A stretch of 64,000 nucleotides of DNA from Kribbella jiaozuonensis (GTDB lineage Bacteria; Actinomycetota; Actinomycetes; Propionibacteriales; Kribbellaceae), in NCBI RefSeq assembly GCF_005233875.1, contig NZ_SZPZ01000002.1, positions 186,001-250,000 of the forward strand, read 5' to 3'. This document shows positions 26,625 through 36,200 of the stretch, piece after piece. Below the pieces are notes generated by a model. That model ran no database searches. It saw only the letters and a program-made list of their open reading frames with translations, and had not been told where the DNA came from. Numbering within the stretch: position 1 is the stretch's first letter; each line of letters opens with the position of its first letter. A program made the translations under genes and the position numbers.

Positions 26625-27085
26625 CGATCCCGGCTGCCGGCAGCCGGGCCCCCGATTTCAGCACTCGGAACCAGTACGGCGAACAGGTCCGGCTGAGCGA
26701 CCTCACCGGCAGGCGGGACGTCGTACTGGTCTTCTATCCGTACGCCTTCAGCCAGGTCTGCACCAGCGAACTGGCCGCCCTCCGGGACCGGCCTTCTTTG
26801 CTGGCGGCAGCCGAGTTCCTGGCGATCTCGTGCGACCCGATGTTCACCCTCCGCGCCTACGCGGACAACCAGAACCTCGGCTTCAGCCTGTTGACAGACT
26901 TCTGGCCCCACGGCGAGATCGCGACGTCGTACGGCGTCTTCGACGCGGAGCGTGGTTGCGCCCTGCGCGGCACGTTCGTGGTCGACCGTACGGGCCTGAT
27001 CCGCTGGTCCGTCGTCAACGCGATCCCGGAGGCGCGCAACCCCGACGACTACGCGGAGGCTTTGGCAGCCCTGAACCTCAGGTAG
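26621..27085 (+). CDS. AhpE-like peroxiredoxin
   Basis: The 154-residue thioredoxin-fold peroxidase has the peroxidatic Cys in FYPYAFSQVCTSEL, and the downstream GTFVVDRTGLIRW strand. This is the pattern of one-Cys AhpE peroxiredoxins that reduce hydroperoxides and peroxynitrite. No resolving Cys is obvious near the usual 2-Cys position. It is coupled to the DUF3052 gene and followed 21 bases later by a tRNA gene. Confidence 0.88.
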   Translation: MTIPAAGSRAPDFSTRNQYGEQVRLSDLTGRRDVVLVFYPYAFSQVCTSELAALRDRPSLLAAAEFLAISCDPMFTLRAYADNQNLGFSLLTDFWPHGEIATSYGVFDAERGCALRGTFVVDRTGLIRWSVVNAIPEARNPDDYAEALAALNLR

Positions 27086-27106
27086 ACTCCTCCGGTCGTT
27101 TGATCC

Positions 27107-27181
27107 GGGCGGATAGCTCAGCGGTAGAGCGCTTCCCTTACAAGGAAGATGTCGGGGGTTCGATCCCCTCTTCGCCCACCA
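27107..27181 (+). tRNA. tRNA-Val (anticodon TAC)
   Basis: The 75-base gene folds as a cloverleaf. The acceptor arm GGGCGGA pairs with TTCGCCC, the D arm is GCTCAGCGGTAGAGC, the anticodon stem TTCC/GGAA holds loop CTTACAA (anticodon TAC, reading GTA), and the T arm is GGGGGTTCGATCCCC. The CCA end is encoded. It lies close behind the peroxiredoxin gene. Confidence 0.95.
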
Positions 27182-27188
27182 GTTCGGT

Positions 27189-28277
27189 TCAGAAGACCGC
27201 CTTCACCAGGCGGTCGAGCGCGGGCGGGAAGACCTGCAGCAGGTCCACCTCCGCGTCGCCCATCGTGATCAGGGCGGTCAGCGTCCTCGTACCGTCCGCG
27301 CTGCTGAACATCAGGGCGCCGTACCCGCCTGGTGCGCTGCCGTTGTGGTGGTAGATGGTCTCCGAGCCGGTGTCCTGCGCGAACAGGCCCAGGCCGTAGT
27401 TGAGCGGACCGCTCTTCGGCTCCGGCGTCCGCATCTCGGCCAGCAGGTCGGCGGGCAGGAGCTTCCCGCTCTGCAGCGCGGACATGAACACCTGCAGGTC
27501 CTGCGTGGTCGAGAGCATGCTCCCGGCGGCGAACAGGAGCGAGGGGTTCTGGTCGGTGACGTCGACCAGCTTCCAGTCGTCACCGTCCTGGTAGCGGAAG
27601 TACCCATGCGAGTGGGCTCCGGGAAGGTCGGTCCGGTCACCCGGCTCCAGCGTGCCGCTCAGGTCGAGCGGCTTCAGGATCCGCGACTCCAGCTCCGCGG
27701 CGAACGAGCGGCCGGTGACGGCCTCGATCAGCAGCGCGGCGACGGTGTAGTTGGTGTTGGCGTAGCTCCACTCGGTGCCCGGCTCGAACCGCGCCGGCTT
27801 GGCCAGCGCGAACTCGACCAGCTCGTCCGGCGTGTAGCCCTGCAGGCGGTGTTCGGCCCAGTCCTTGCCGGTCGCCGGGAGGCCCGGTACGACGGTGCCG
27901 TCGGGGAAGTACTCGCCCGTGTAGTTGAACAGCCCGCTGGTGTGGTTGAGCAGCATCCGCACAGTGATTCGCGGGTCCAGCTCGAACCTGGTGAGGTGTG
28001 GCGCGACCGGGCCGTCCAAGTCGAGCTTGCCCTCGGCCACCAGTTGCAGCACGACGGTCGAGACGAAGGTCTTCGTGACGCTGCCGACCCGGCCTTGCCC
28101 GTCCAGCGGCGGCTTCTCCGCGCTGCCGAGCTCACGGATGCCGGCGGTACCGACCCACTCTCCGTGTTCGTCGTGCACACGCAGTTCGAGTCCGCCGAAG
28201 CCGGCATCGACGAACTCCTGAGCCGCCTTCTGCAGCTCCGGGCGGTCCTGGTGGTTGGTGGGGGTTTGCGTCGACAT
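27189..28277 (-). CDS. Serine hydrolase, class C beta-lactamase/DD-peptidase fold
   Basis: The 362-residue protein shows the three motifs of the penicillin-recognising fold: SxxK in VGSVTKTF, YxN in SYANTNYTVAAL, and HNG in YHHNGSAPGGYGA. Such proteins act as D-alanyl-D-alanine carboxypeptidases, esterases or beta-lactamases. No signal peptide is seen from ATG 28277, which has GAGGAG upstream, so it may be cytosolic and an esterase rather than a cell-wall enzyme. Confidence 0.88.
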   Translation of the reverse strand: MSTQTPTNHQDRPELQKAAQEFVDAGFGGLELRVHDEHGEWVGTAGIRELGSAEKPPLDGQGRVGSVTKTFVSTVVLQLVAEGKLDLDGPVAPHLTRFELDPRITVRMLLNHTSGLFNYTGEYFPDGTVVPGLPATGKDWAEHRLQGYTPDELVEFALAKPARFEPGTEWSYANTNYTVAALLIEAVTGRSFAAELESRILKPLDLSGTLEPGDRTDLPGAHSHGYFRYQDGDDWKLVDVTDQNPSLLFAAGSMLSTTQDLQVFMSALQSGKLLPADLLAEMRTPEPKSGPLNYGLGLFAQDTGSETIYHHNGSAPGGYGALMFSSADGTRTLTALITMGDAEVDLLQVFPPALDRLVKAVF

Positions 28278-28362
28278 ATTCGTGCTCCTCAGTCTGTTCG
28301 TTGCTGTCGAGAACCACGCTGCCGATGTGCCCTGACACCGGACCGCCATCGCGCTGACACGC

Positions 28363-29820
28363 CTAGAGCGGTGCGAACGAATGCCCGGCCCACAGACGCC
28401 GCGACACCTCCTCGGGGTACGGCGTGATGGTCAGCTCGGTGGTGAATAGGGCGACCTGTCGGTGTGTGGCGTCGTACTGCGGCCAGCCGGGGTCGCCGGT
28501 GTGGGCGAACGCGGTCCACGCCGTCCGGAACAGCTGCGAGACCTGCTCCGCCGCGGGGAGTTGCTCGGGGTCGAGGAGGAAGCCGAGCAGGGGTGTGGTG
28601 CCGAAGACGAGAGGTACGTCGAGGCCGTGGCAGGCGCCGAGGCCGGTGTCCGGCCAAGCCAGCTCATAGACGTACGCGCGACCACCGCCGACGATCTGCG
28701 CTTCGGCCAGCCGATGGCTCGGCATGCGGAAGAGCCAGTCGGAGTGGACGAGCTCATAGATCCGCTCGGCGGTCGCGTCCGGGTAGGCCTCGCGGTAGCC
28801 GGCCGGTGCGAGGATCTCGAGGGCAGTTGCGGCGTCGTTCTCGGTCAGGTTGCCGAGGCGGCCGTCGGCGGCGAGGAGCAGGCGGTACTCGTCCCGCGTG
28901 TGGCCGGCGATCAGCTCGACCTCGCGGGCGGCTCCATCGGCCAGCGCGTCGAACGGCGTACGCGGGAGGACGTCACCGTCGACGACAGGCGCGAACGGGA
29001 TGCCCGTATACGCCGCCGCGCCCCACCGGCTGATCTCCGGCTGCATCGCCGTGGCGAACATGTCCGAGGCGGCGACGAGGTCGGCCGTCGGGATGCGGCG
29101 CAGATCGTCGACCGTCGGCGCGACGTCCAGCAGGGCAGCGATCTCGGTCAGGATGTCGGCGGCCAGCGGCGGCGAGAAGGACGTCCCGGGCGCACTCTGC
29201 GTGATCGCCCGGCGGAACAGGCCGGCCGCTCGGGGCATGGCGAGGAGTGAGGCAACAGAGCCCGCCCCGGCCGACTCTCCGAACACGGTGACCCGATCCG
29301 GGTCGCCGCCGAACGCAGCGATGTTCGCGCGCACCCACTCCAGCGCGGCGACCTGGTCAAGCAGGCCGCGATTCGCCGGCGCGCCCTCCAGTTGCCCGAA
29401 CCCGTCGACCCCGAGCCGGTGGTTGAACGTCACCACGACGACATCACCTTCGGCGGCCAGCCGGGTCCCGTCGTACGACGGATCGCCGGACTGCCCGATC
29501 GCATACGCGCCGCCGTAGATCCACACCATCACCGGAAGGGCTGCGTTGAGCTGCGGCGACCAGACGTTCACGGTCAGCCAGTCGTCGCCGGTCGCCGGGT
29601 TGGACGGCGGTCCGAAGACGAGCGATTGCGGCGGCGGTGGCCCGAACGAGAACGCGTCGCGTACGCCGTCCCACGGATCGGCCGGCTGCGGCGCCGCGAA
29701 GCGCAGTTCGCCCACCGGCGGCCGGGCGAACGGGATGCCGCGGAACACCGACAATCCGTTCTCGCTGCGGCCCCGAACGAGTCCGGTAGTCGTGCGGACC
29801 TGGGGGCCCGTCTCACTCAT
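28363..29820 (-). CDS. Type-B carboxylesterase
   Basis: The 485-residue alpha/beta hydrolase matches the carboxylesterase/para-nitrobenzyl esterase family. It has the oxyanion segment VWIYGGAYAIGQS, nucleophile Ser in VFGESAGAGSVASLL, acidic residue in AGHTRDEYRLL and His in LGACHGLDVPLVFG. The N-terminal VFRGIPFARPPVGELRF is diagnostic. No secretion signal is visible. It is followed by the serine hydrolase gene on the same strand, which may be co-transcribed. Confidence 0.92.
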   Translation of the reverse strand: MSETGPQVRTTTGLVRGRSENGLSVFRGIPFARPPVGELRFAAPQPADPWDGVRDAFSFGPPPPQSLVFGPPSNPATGDDWLTVNVWSPQLNAALPVMVWIYGGAYAIGQSGDPSYDGTRLAAEGDVVVVTFNHRLGVDGFGQLEGAPANRGLLDQVAALEWVRANIAAFGGDPDRVTVFGESAGAGSVASLLAMPRAAGLFRRAITQSAPGTSFSPPLAADILTEIAALLDVAPTVDDLRRIPTADLVAASDMFATAMQPEISRWGAAAYTGIPFAPVVDGDVLPRTPFDALADGAAREVELIAGHTRDEYRLLLAADGRLGNLTENDAATALEILAPAGYREAYPDATAERIYELVHSDWLFRMPSHRLAEAQIVGGGRAYVYELAWPDTGLGACHGLDVPLVFGTTPLLGFLLDPEQLPAAEQVSQLFRTAWTAFAHTGDPGWPQYDATHRQVALFTTELTITPYPEEVSRRLWAGHSFAPL

Positions 29821-30129
29821 CGGCCCATGTTCCCGCCGTACGCGCGACCTGTCGCCAGGTTTGTCACGACGGGCCGTATCGGAACGCGCTGACACTCGTT
29901 GTGATCGGTGTCGTGAGTCGCACAATTCTTAACCATCGGCTGGTGAGAACGGACTCCTCCAGGGCGGGTCGCGGCTGGTAGGGTTCACGGCTGTCGGTCG
30001 GCGCGATGACATACCGGGTGCGCCCGGTCACGGCATCGTCCGGTCGGCGGAAATACGGGGCTGCTTTCGGTGTGAAGTGAGGCGGGTCTGCCCTGAACCC
30101 GCTCCGTCCAGTTCGGGAGGCGCGTGTCC
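29821..30129. other. Non-coding gap before the megasynthase
   Basis: No gene of convincing coding character is seen here. The sequence TAGGGT at 29979-29984 is a possible -10 box for the megasynthase, but no good -35 matches it. GCGGGT/ACCCGC (30082-30102) is a short stem-loop. Confidence 0.4.
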
Positions 30130-30237
30130 GTGGGTCGCCAACTGGTCGGCGTCTCTACGCTCGTAGCCGGCGTGTGCATGCGTCCCGTCGTACCCGCACC
30201 TGACCCCGAGTTGCCGCTGGTGGTGGCATCGGCGTGA
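30130..30237 (+). CDS. Small ORF coupled to the megasynthase start
   Basis: A 35-codon frame starts at GTG 30130, nine bases after GGGAGG (GTG 30124 is also possible), and ends in TGA overlapping the GTG start of the giant gene as GTGA. The peptide has a hydrophobic stretch (LVGVSTLVAGVC) followed by a Pro-rich tail. It has no recognised family. It may be a leader peptide that sets translation of the giant gene. Confidence 0.45.
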   Translation: MGRQLVGVSTLVAGVCMRPVVPAPDPELPLVVASA

Positions 30238-33200
30238 GAAGTGGTGCAGACCGGCCGGCGATCTCCACCGGGCCGGCATTGATGATTCCCGCGGGCTACC
30301 CACGCGACCTGCCGAGCGCACTGCTCCGGGCCGCGCGTGACTTCAGCGGTGCCGGAGTGGTCGAGATCGGGCCGGACGGCCGCGAGACCAAGCTGGACTT
30401 CCCGACGCTGCTCGAGCTGGCCGCCCGGATACTGGCCGGCCTGCGCGCGAACGGCGTACGTGCGGGTGATCCCGCGGTCGTGCACTGCACCGAGCCGGTC
30501 GGGTTCTTCGCCGCGTTCTGGGCCTGCACGCTCGGCGGCATCCGTCCGCTGCTCGTCGCGCCGAACCCCGGCGGCGACCGCACCGAGGAAGGCCGCGAGC
30601 GGCTCCGCAAGATCACCGACCTGCTCGGCTGGACGGTCCTGATCGGCCGCCCGTCCGACCTCCCGAACGACCTCGGCCTGCCGGTCCTCGACCCCGACGC
30701 GATGGCCGGCCACGAGCCGACCTCGGACTTCCACCGGCCCGCCGCGGACGATGTCGCCGTACTGATGCTGTCGTCGGGATCGACCGGTACGCCGAAGATC
30801 GTGCAGCTGACGCATCGCGGGCTGGTCGAGTTCGCCGCTGGTACGCCGGCGATGCTGCCGGTGCGGCCGGGGCAGACGACGCTGAACTGGTTGCCGCTCG
30901 ATCGGAGCGGCGCGTTCCTGCTGTACCACCTGCTACCGGTGTTCACGGGGTGCACGAACATCCACGTGAACACGGACTGGGTGCTCGCCAACCCGCTGCG
31001 CTGGCTCGACCTGATGGACCAGCACCGGGTCAACCATTCGTGGTCGCCGAACTTCGGGTACCGGCTCGCGACCGCCGCGGTGGCGGGGGAGCCGGACCGG
31101 CATTGGGACCTGTCCGCGCTGCGCAGTCTGGTCAGCGGCGGCGAGCAGATCACCGTGCCGGTGATGTCGGAGTTCTTGCGCGTGACGAACCGGTTCGGCG
31201 TCGTACCGGAGACCTTCGTCGCGGCGTGGGGGATGACGGAGACGGTCACCGGGATCACCTTCGCGCGGCCGGGTCTGACACCGAACGTGCATCGGGTCCG
31301 CATCCCACCGACCGGCGTGGTCGAGTGGGTGGACCAGCGGCCGTCGTCCGGCAAGGTCGCCGTCGCGCGGCCGGGCAAGCCGCGGACCGAGATGCCGGGT
31401 GTGTTGTCGCTGGTGTCCGTCGGGGCACCGGCGCCCGGTACGACGGTGCGCATCGTGGCACCGAACGGCGCCGTACTGCCGGAAGGGCGGATCGGTCAGC
31501 TGCAGGTCGCGTCGGCTCGGGTGACGCCTGGGTACCTCGGGAACCTGGAGGCCGATCGCACTGCCTTCCCGGTGGGGAACTGGCCGGCGCGCAAATGGCT
31601 CGCGACCGGCGATCAAGGGTTCATCACCGGTGGGCAGGTCGTCATCACCGGCCGGGACAGCGAACGCATCATCATGTCCGGCAAGCTCCACTACGCCCAC
31701 GACATCGAGTCCGTCGCGACGACCGTGGTCGGCGCCGAACACGGACTGGTCGCGGCGTGCGGCGTCGCGGACGAGGAGTCCGGGACCGACCGCCTGGTCG
31801 TGTTCTACGCGCTGACGCCCGAGTCGGTCCCCGGCATGGACCAGGCCATCCGCAGCCTGATCCAGACCCGCCTCGGCCTCCCCGCACAGGTCATCGGCGT
31901 ACCGCGTCGCGACTTCCCGACGACTCCCGGCGGCAAGATCCTCCGCCCGCTACTGAAGCAACGATGGATCGACGGCACCCTCCTCCAACCCCCCGCCGCC
32001 CCCCACGTAGAACCAGCCGGCGCCACCCCCAACTCAGGCCCCACCGGCCAAGGCCCGTCCGCCACCCCCGAGACCACGCCGTACGCCGACGAGGACCCCT
32101 CGGAACGCACCACCGAACTCCCGGTAGTCCGCCTGGCCTGGAAACGCGAACTCCAAAACTCCATCCCCACACCCCCCTCCCGCCCCACCCTCGGCACCCC
32201 ACCTCCCGAGCCCACCGCCCCCGCGACACCCAACGCCGCCCCGGCCGACTTTGAGGCGGAGGCCTCTGCGGCACCAACCGCCGCCGAGGCGGAGGCCTCT
32301 GCGGCACCAACCGCCGCCCCGGCCGACCACGCTCCGACCGCTCCGGCTCCGACCGCCCTCGCCCCAACTGTGGAGTCGCCGGAGTCCGCGACCCCGGCAA
32401 CCAACCCCGCGGCCTCCCCCGAGCAGCCGGTCGCCGATCCTGCCGCGCGCGACACCGTCGCCACCGACATCGCGCCGACCGATCACGCCCCGACCGGCCC
32501 CGCGCCAACCGCGCCTGCCTCGGAGCCGGCCGAGTCCGCGACGACTGAACCCGCGGCGTACGACGATGCGTCGGCCGCCGAGCCCGCATCCTCCGACCCA
32601 ACTGCGGACCAGCCAACCGCAGACGAGGCGACGGACGCGTCAACCGCGGACGAGGCGACGGACGCGTCGACCGCGGACGAGGCGACGGACGCGTCGACCG
32701 CGGACGAGGCGACGGACGCGTCAACCGCGGACGAGGCAACCGGGGATGACCCGATCGCGGACGAGCCGGCCGCGCAGAAGTCGGGTGCGCCTGCTCAGCC
32801 GGTGCCCGGCGGTCGGGCGTCCGACCCGTCGGCGTCTGCCCCCTCAGGCCCTGAGCTGTCTGTTCCCGAGCCGTCCGACGCCGAGCCGCCGACGGCCGTG
32901 CTCACCCGTATCGACCCGACCGCAACGAAGGCCCCCGAAGAGCCCTCGGCAGCCTCCGTGGACCAGCCCGTCGGCGACGCAACCGAAGTACCCGCAACCG
33001 AAGTACCCGCAACCGAGGCCGACTCGGCCGACGCCGCGTCGTCGTCCCAGGCACCGACCGCCGCCGCAGAACCGCCCGCGCTCAGCGAATTCATGTCGCC
33101 CACCGCCGGTCCCGAGACGGCACCATCACCTGCGGCCGAGCCGACCACTGCCGCTGACGCCGATCCGGCCACCAGCGCTGACGCCGATCCGGCCACCGCC

Positions 33201-36200
33201 GCTGACGCCGATCCGGCCACTAGCGCTGACGCCGAGCTGACCACCGCCGCTGACGCCGTACCCGATGCAGACCGCGAGCCGACTGCGGAGACCGCGGAGC
33301 CGGTGGAGCCCTCTGCACCTGAAGCACCCGAAGCCACCGCGGAGTCTGCCGGTGAGCATGAGTCGAACCCGACCCAGTCCGAGCAGACGACGGCAGCATC
33401 CGCACCGGAAGCCGTCGCCGTACCTACGACCGAGCCTGAGGTACGCCGGGACGAGCCCGAGCCCGCGACTCAACACGTCGGATCCGAGGCCGCGCCGTCT
33501 TCGTCCAGCGCAACCGCAGCAGCTGAGCCGAGCCAGGAGCAGTCCGCTTCGAAGGCTTCACCCGCAGCGGAGAGCAGTGGCGCCGCAGCAGCCGTAGTAC
33601 CTGGAGCTGGCGCCAACGCGAACTCGGAGCAGACAGGACCGGCGACAGGAGCCGGACCCGACTCCGAGCCGACTGCAACACCCGCGGCTGAGAATGAGGC
33701 GACTGATAAGGCTGCCGGGTCCGAGACGGACGCGGGGGCTGTGTCTCATCGCGAGGCCGTGGCCGAGCAGACCTCGTCCGACGTCGGCACAGCCGCGGTG
33801 GACGCTCCGTCTGCGGCGGATGACGACGTCCAGGAACCAGGCAGCGACGAGTCCACCGTCGCACGGGTCGTTTCGGGCGACTCAGACGACTCAGACGACG
33901 AGCAATCTCCGGAGGAGCAGGCGGCATCGGCCTCGGTCGAGGCGCAGGCTGCTGACCAAGAGGACAGCGAGACTGAGCCGGCCGCCCCGTCGACGAACGC
34001 CTACGACCCGGAGCAGGCTGACCGCGCACAGGCGGAGCAGGACCGCGAGTACGACGCCACGCAGGCGGATGCTCCTGAGGACAACCGCGAGGACGAGGCG
34101 CCTTCGGATGAGCGGATCGCGTCCGACTCGGATGATGTCGAGTCGGACGGCGTACCCGCGGACGCGGATGTAGCTGAGGCGGATGTAGCTGAGGCGGATG
34201 TAGCTGAGGCGGATGTAGCTGAGGCGGATGTAGCTGAGGCGGATGTAGCTGAGGCGGATGTAGCTGAGGCGGATGTAGCTGAGGCGGATGTAGCTGAGGC
34301 GGATGTAGCTGAGGCGGATGTAGCTGAGGCGGATGTAGCTGAGGCGGATGTAGCTGAGGCGGATGTAGCTGAGGCGGATGTAGCTGAGGCGGATGTAGCT
34401 GAGGCGGATGTAGCTGAGGCGGATGAGGCCGAGGCCGGCGAGACGTCAGAGGGTTCGGATGGCGTGGCGGCGGAGGCTGCGGCGGTCGTGGACGAGGCTT
34501 CCGACGGTCGGCAGGATGCGGCTGTTGTGGAGGCCGGGGAGTCCAGCACCGGGGAATCCGAGGAAGCTGCTTCCGACCAGGCCGCGGTAGCTGCGTCGGC
34601 TGAGGCTGAGGTGACCGCCCCGGGAGAGGCTGGGGCGACCGCGACCGGTGATCTCGAGGCTGCGGAGTCGGAGTCGGCTGAGGGTGCGGAGGTCGAGGAA
34701 GCCGGTGACGGTGCCGCCGAGGTAGCTGCGGTTGCGTCCGCGGCGACTACCGCGCCTGCCGGTGCCACGGAGGCTCCTGCCGAGGCGAGTGCTGCGAAGG
34801 CTGCCACAGAAGCTGATGCCCGCGAGGCTGGTGGGCCGCGGGTTGAGGTCGGTGTGGTGGAGCCGGTGGCTGTGGTGGGGGTGGCCGGGCGGTTCCCGGG
34901 GGCTGAGGGGGTTGAGCAGTTCTGGGAGAACCTCGTCGGGGGTGTGGAGAGTGTTCGGCGGTTCTCGCCGGAGGAGGTTGCGCAGGCTGACGGGGCGGTT
35001 GCTGTCAGCGGCGTGTTGGAGCACGTCGAGTCGTTCGATGCGAAGTTCTTCGGGTTGAGTGATCGCGAAGCCGAGCTGATGGATCCGGCCCAGCGGTTGT
35101 TCCTCGAGGTTTGTCATCAGGCTCTGGAGCACGGTGGGTACGCCGGTACTTCCGGCCGCGTCGGCGTGTTCGCGGGCTCGGGTATGAACCTCTACCACCG
35201 CCAGCACCAGTCACGCGACTCCCTCGCCACCCGCGTCGCCTACCGCCTCGGTCTGACCGGCCCCGCGATCGGCGTGCAGTCGGCCTGGTCGTCCTCGCTG
35301 GTCGCAGTACACCTGGCCTGCCAGGCGTTGCGTTCGGGCGACGCGGATCTCGCGCTCGCCGGCGCCGCCGCCGTACAGGTGCCTCAGGCAACGAGTTATC
35401 ACCCGACGCCGGAGTCGATCCTGTCGCCGAGTGGGCATGTGCGCGCGTTCGCGGCCGACGCCGACGGCACGGTTGGCGGCAACGGTGTCGCCGCCGTACT
35501 GCTGAAGCGTCTCGACCAGGCCCTCGCCGACGGCGACACGGTGTACGCCGTGATCCGCGGTACGGCGGTCAGCAACGCCGACGCCCCGTCGGGCAACCAG
35601 GTCGAACTGATCGAGCGCGCGCTCGAGCGGGCCGGGTTCGACGCCGACTCGCTCAGCTACATCGAGGCGAACGGGATCGGCAGCCCGACCGCCGACGCGG
35701 CCGAGATGCGCTCGCTGACCACCGCGCTCAGAAGGCACACGGACAAGGTCGGCTTCTGCACGATCGGCTCGGTGAAGCCGAACATCGGCCACCTCGACAG
35801 CGCCGCGGGTATGGCCGGCCTGATCAAGACGATCCTGATGCTGCAGCACCGGATGCTCGTCCCGACGATCAACTACACCGTGCCGAACCCGGCGCTCGCC
35901 CTCGACGGCAGCCCGTTCGTGATCGGGACCGAGGCGCGCGATTGGACCGCCGACGGTACGACGCTGCGCGCCGGCGTCAGCGCGATCGATGCCGGCGGCA
36001 CCAATGCGCTCGTGATCCTCGAGGAGGCGCCCCGGCAGATCCGCCGCGGCGACGACGGCCCCGTCGTACTCCCGCTCTCCGCGCCCGATCCGGACGCGCT
36101 CGCCGACCTCGTCGAGCTGTACCGCACGGACCTCGACCACGGCACCGGGCACCGACTCATCGACCTCGCCGGTACGGCGGCACTCGGCCGCCCGGCGCAC

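Noticed and set aside
27182..27188. The sequence after tRNA-Val as an integration (att) site
   Set aside because: No integrase, phage gene or duplicated tRNA 3' end is visible in the window.
28278..28362. A possible extra small gene between the two hydrolase genes
   Set aside because: The frame there merely extends the serine hydrolase upstream of its well-placed GAGGAG and ATG.
34167..34421. Tandem 15-bp repeats considered as a CRISPR or satellite array
   Set aside because: There are no spacers, and the repeats stay in frame within the megasynthase, so they are coding repeats.
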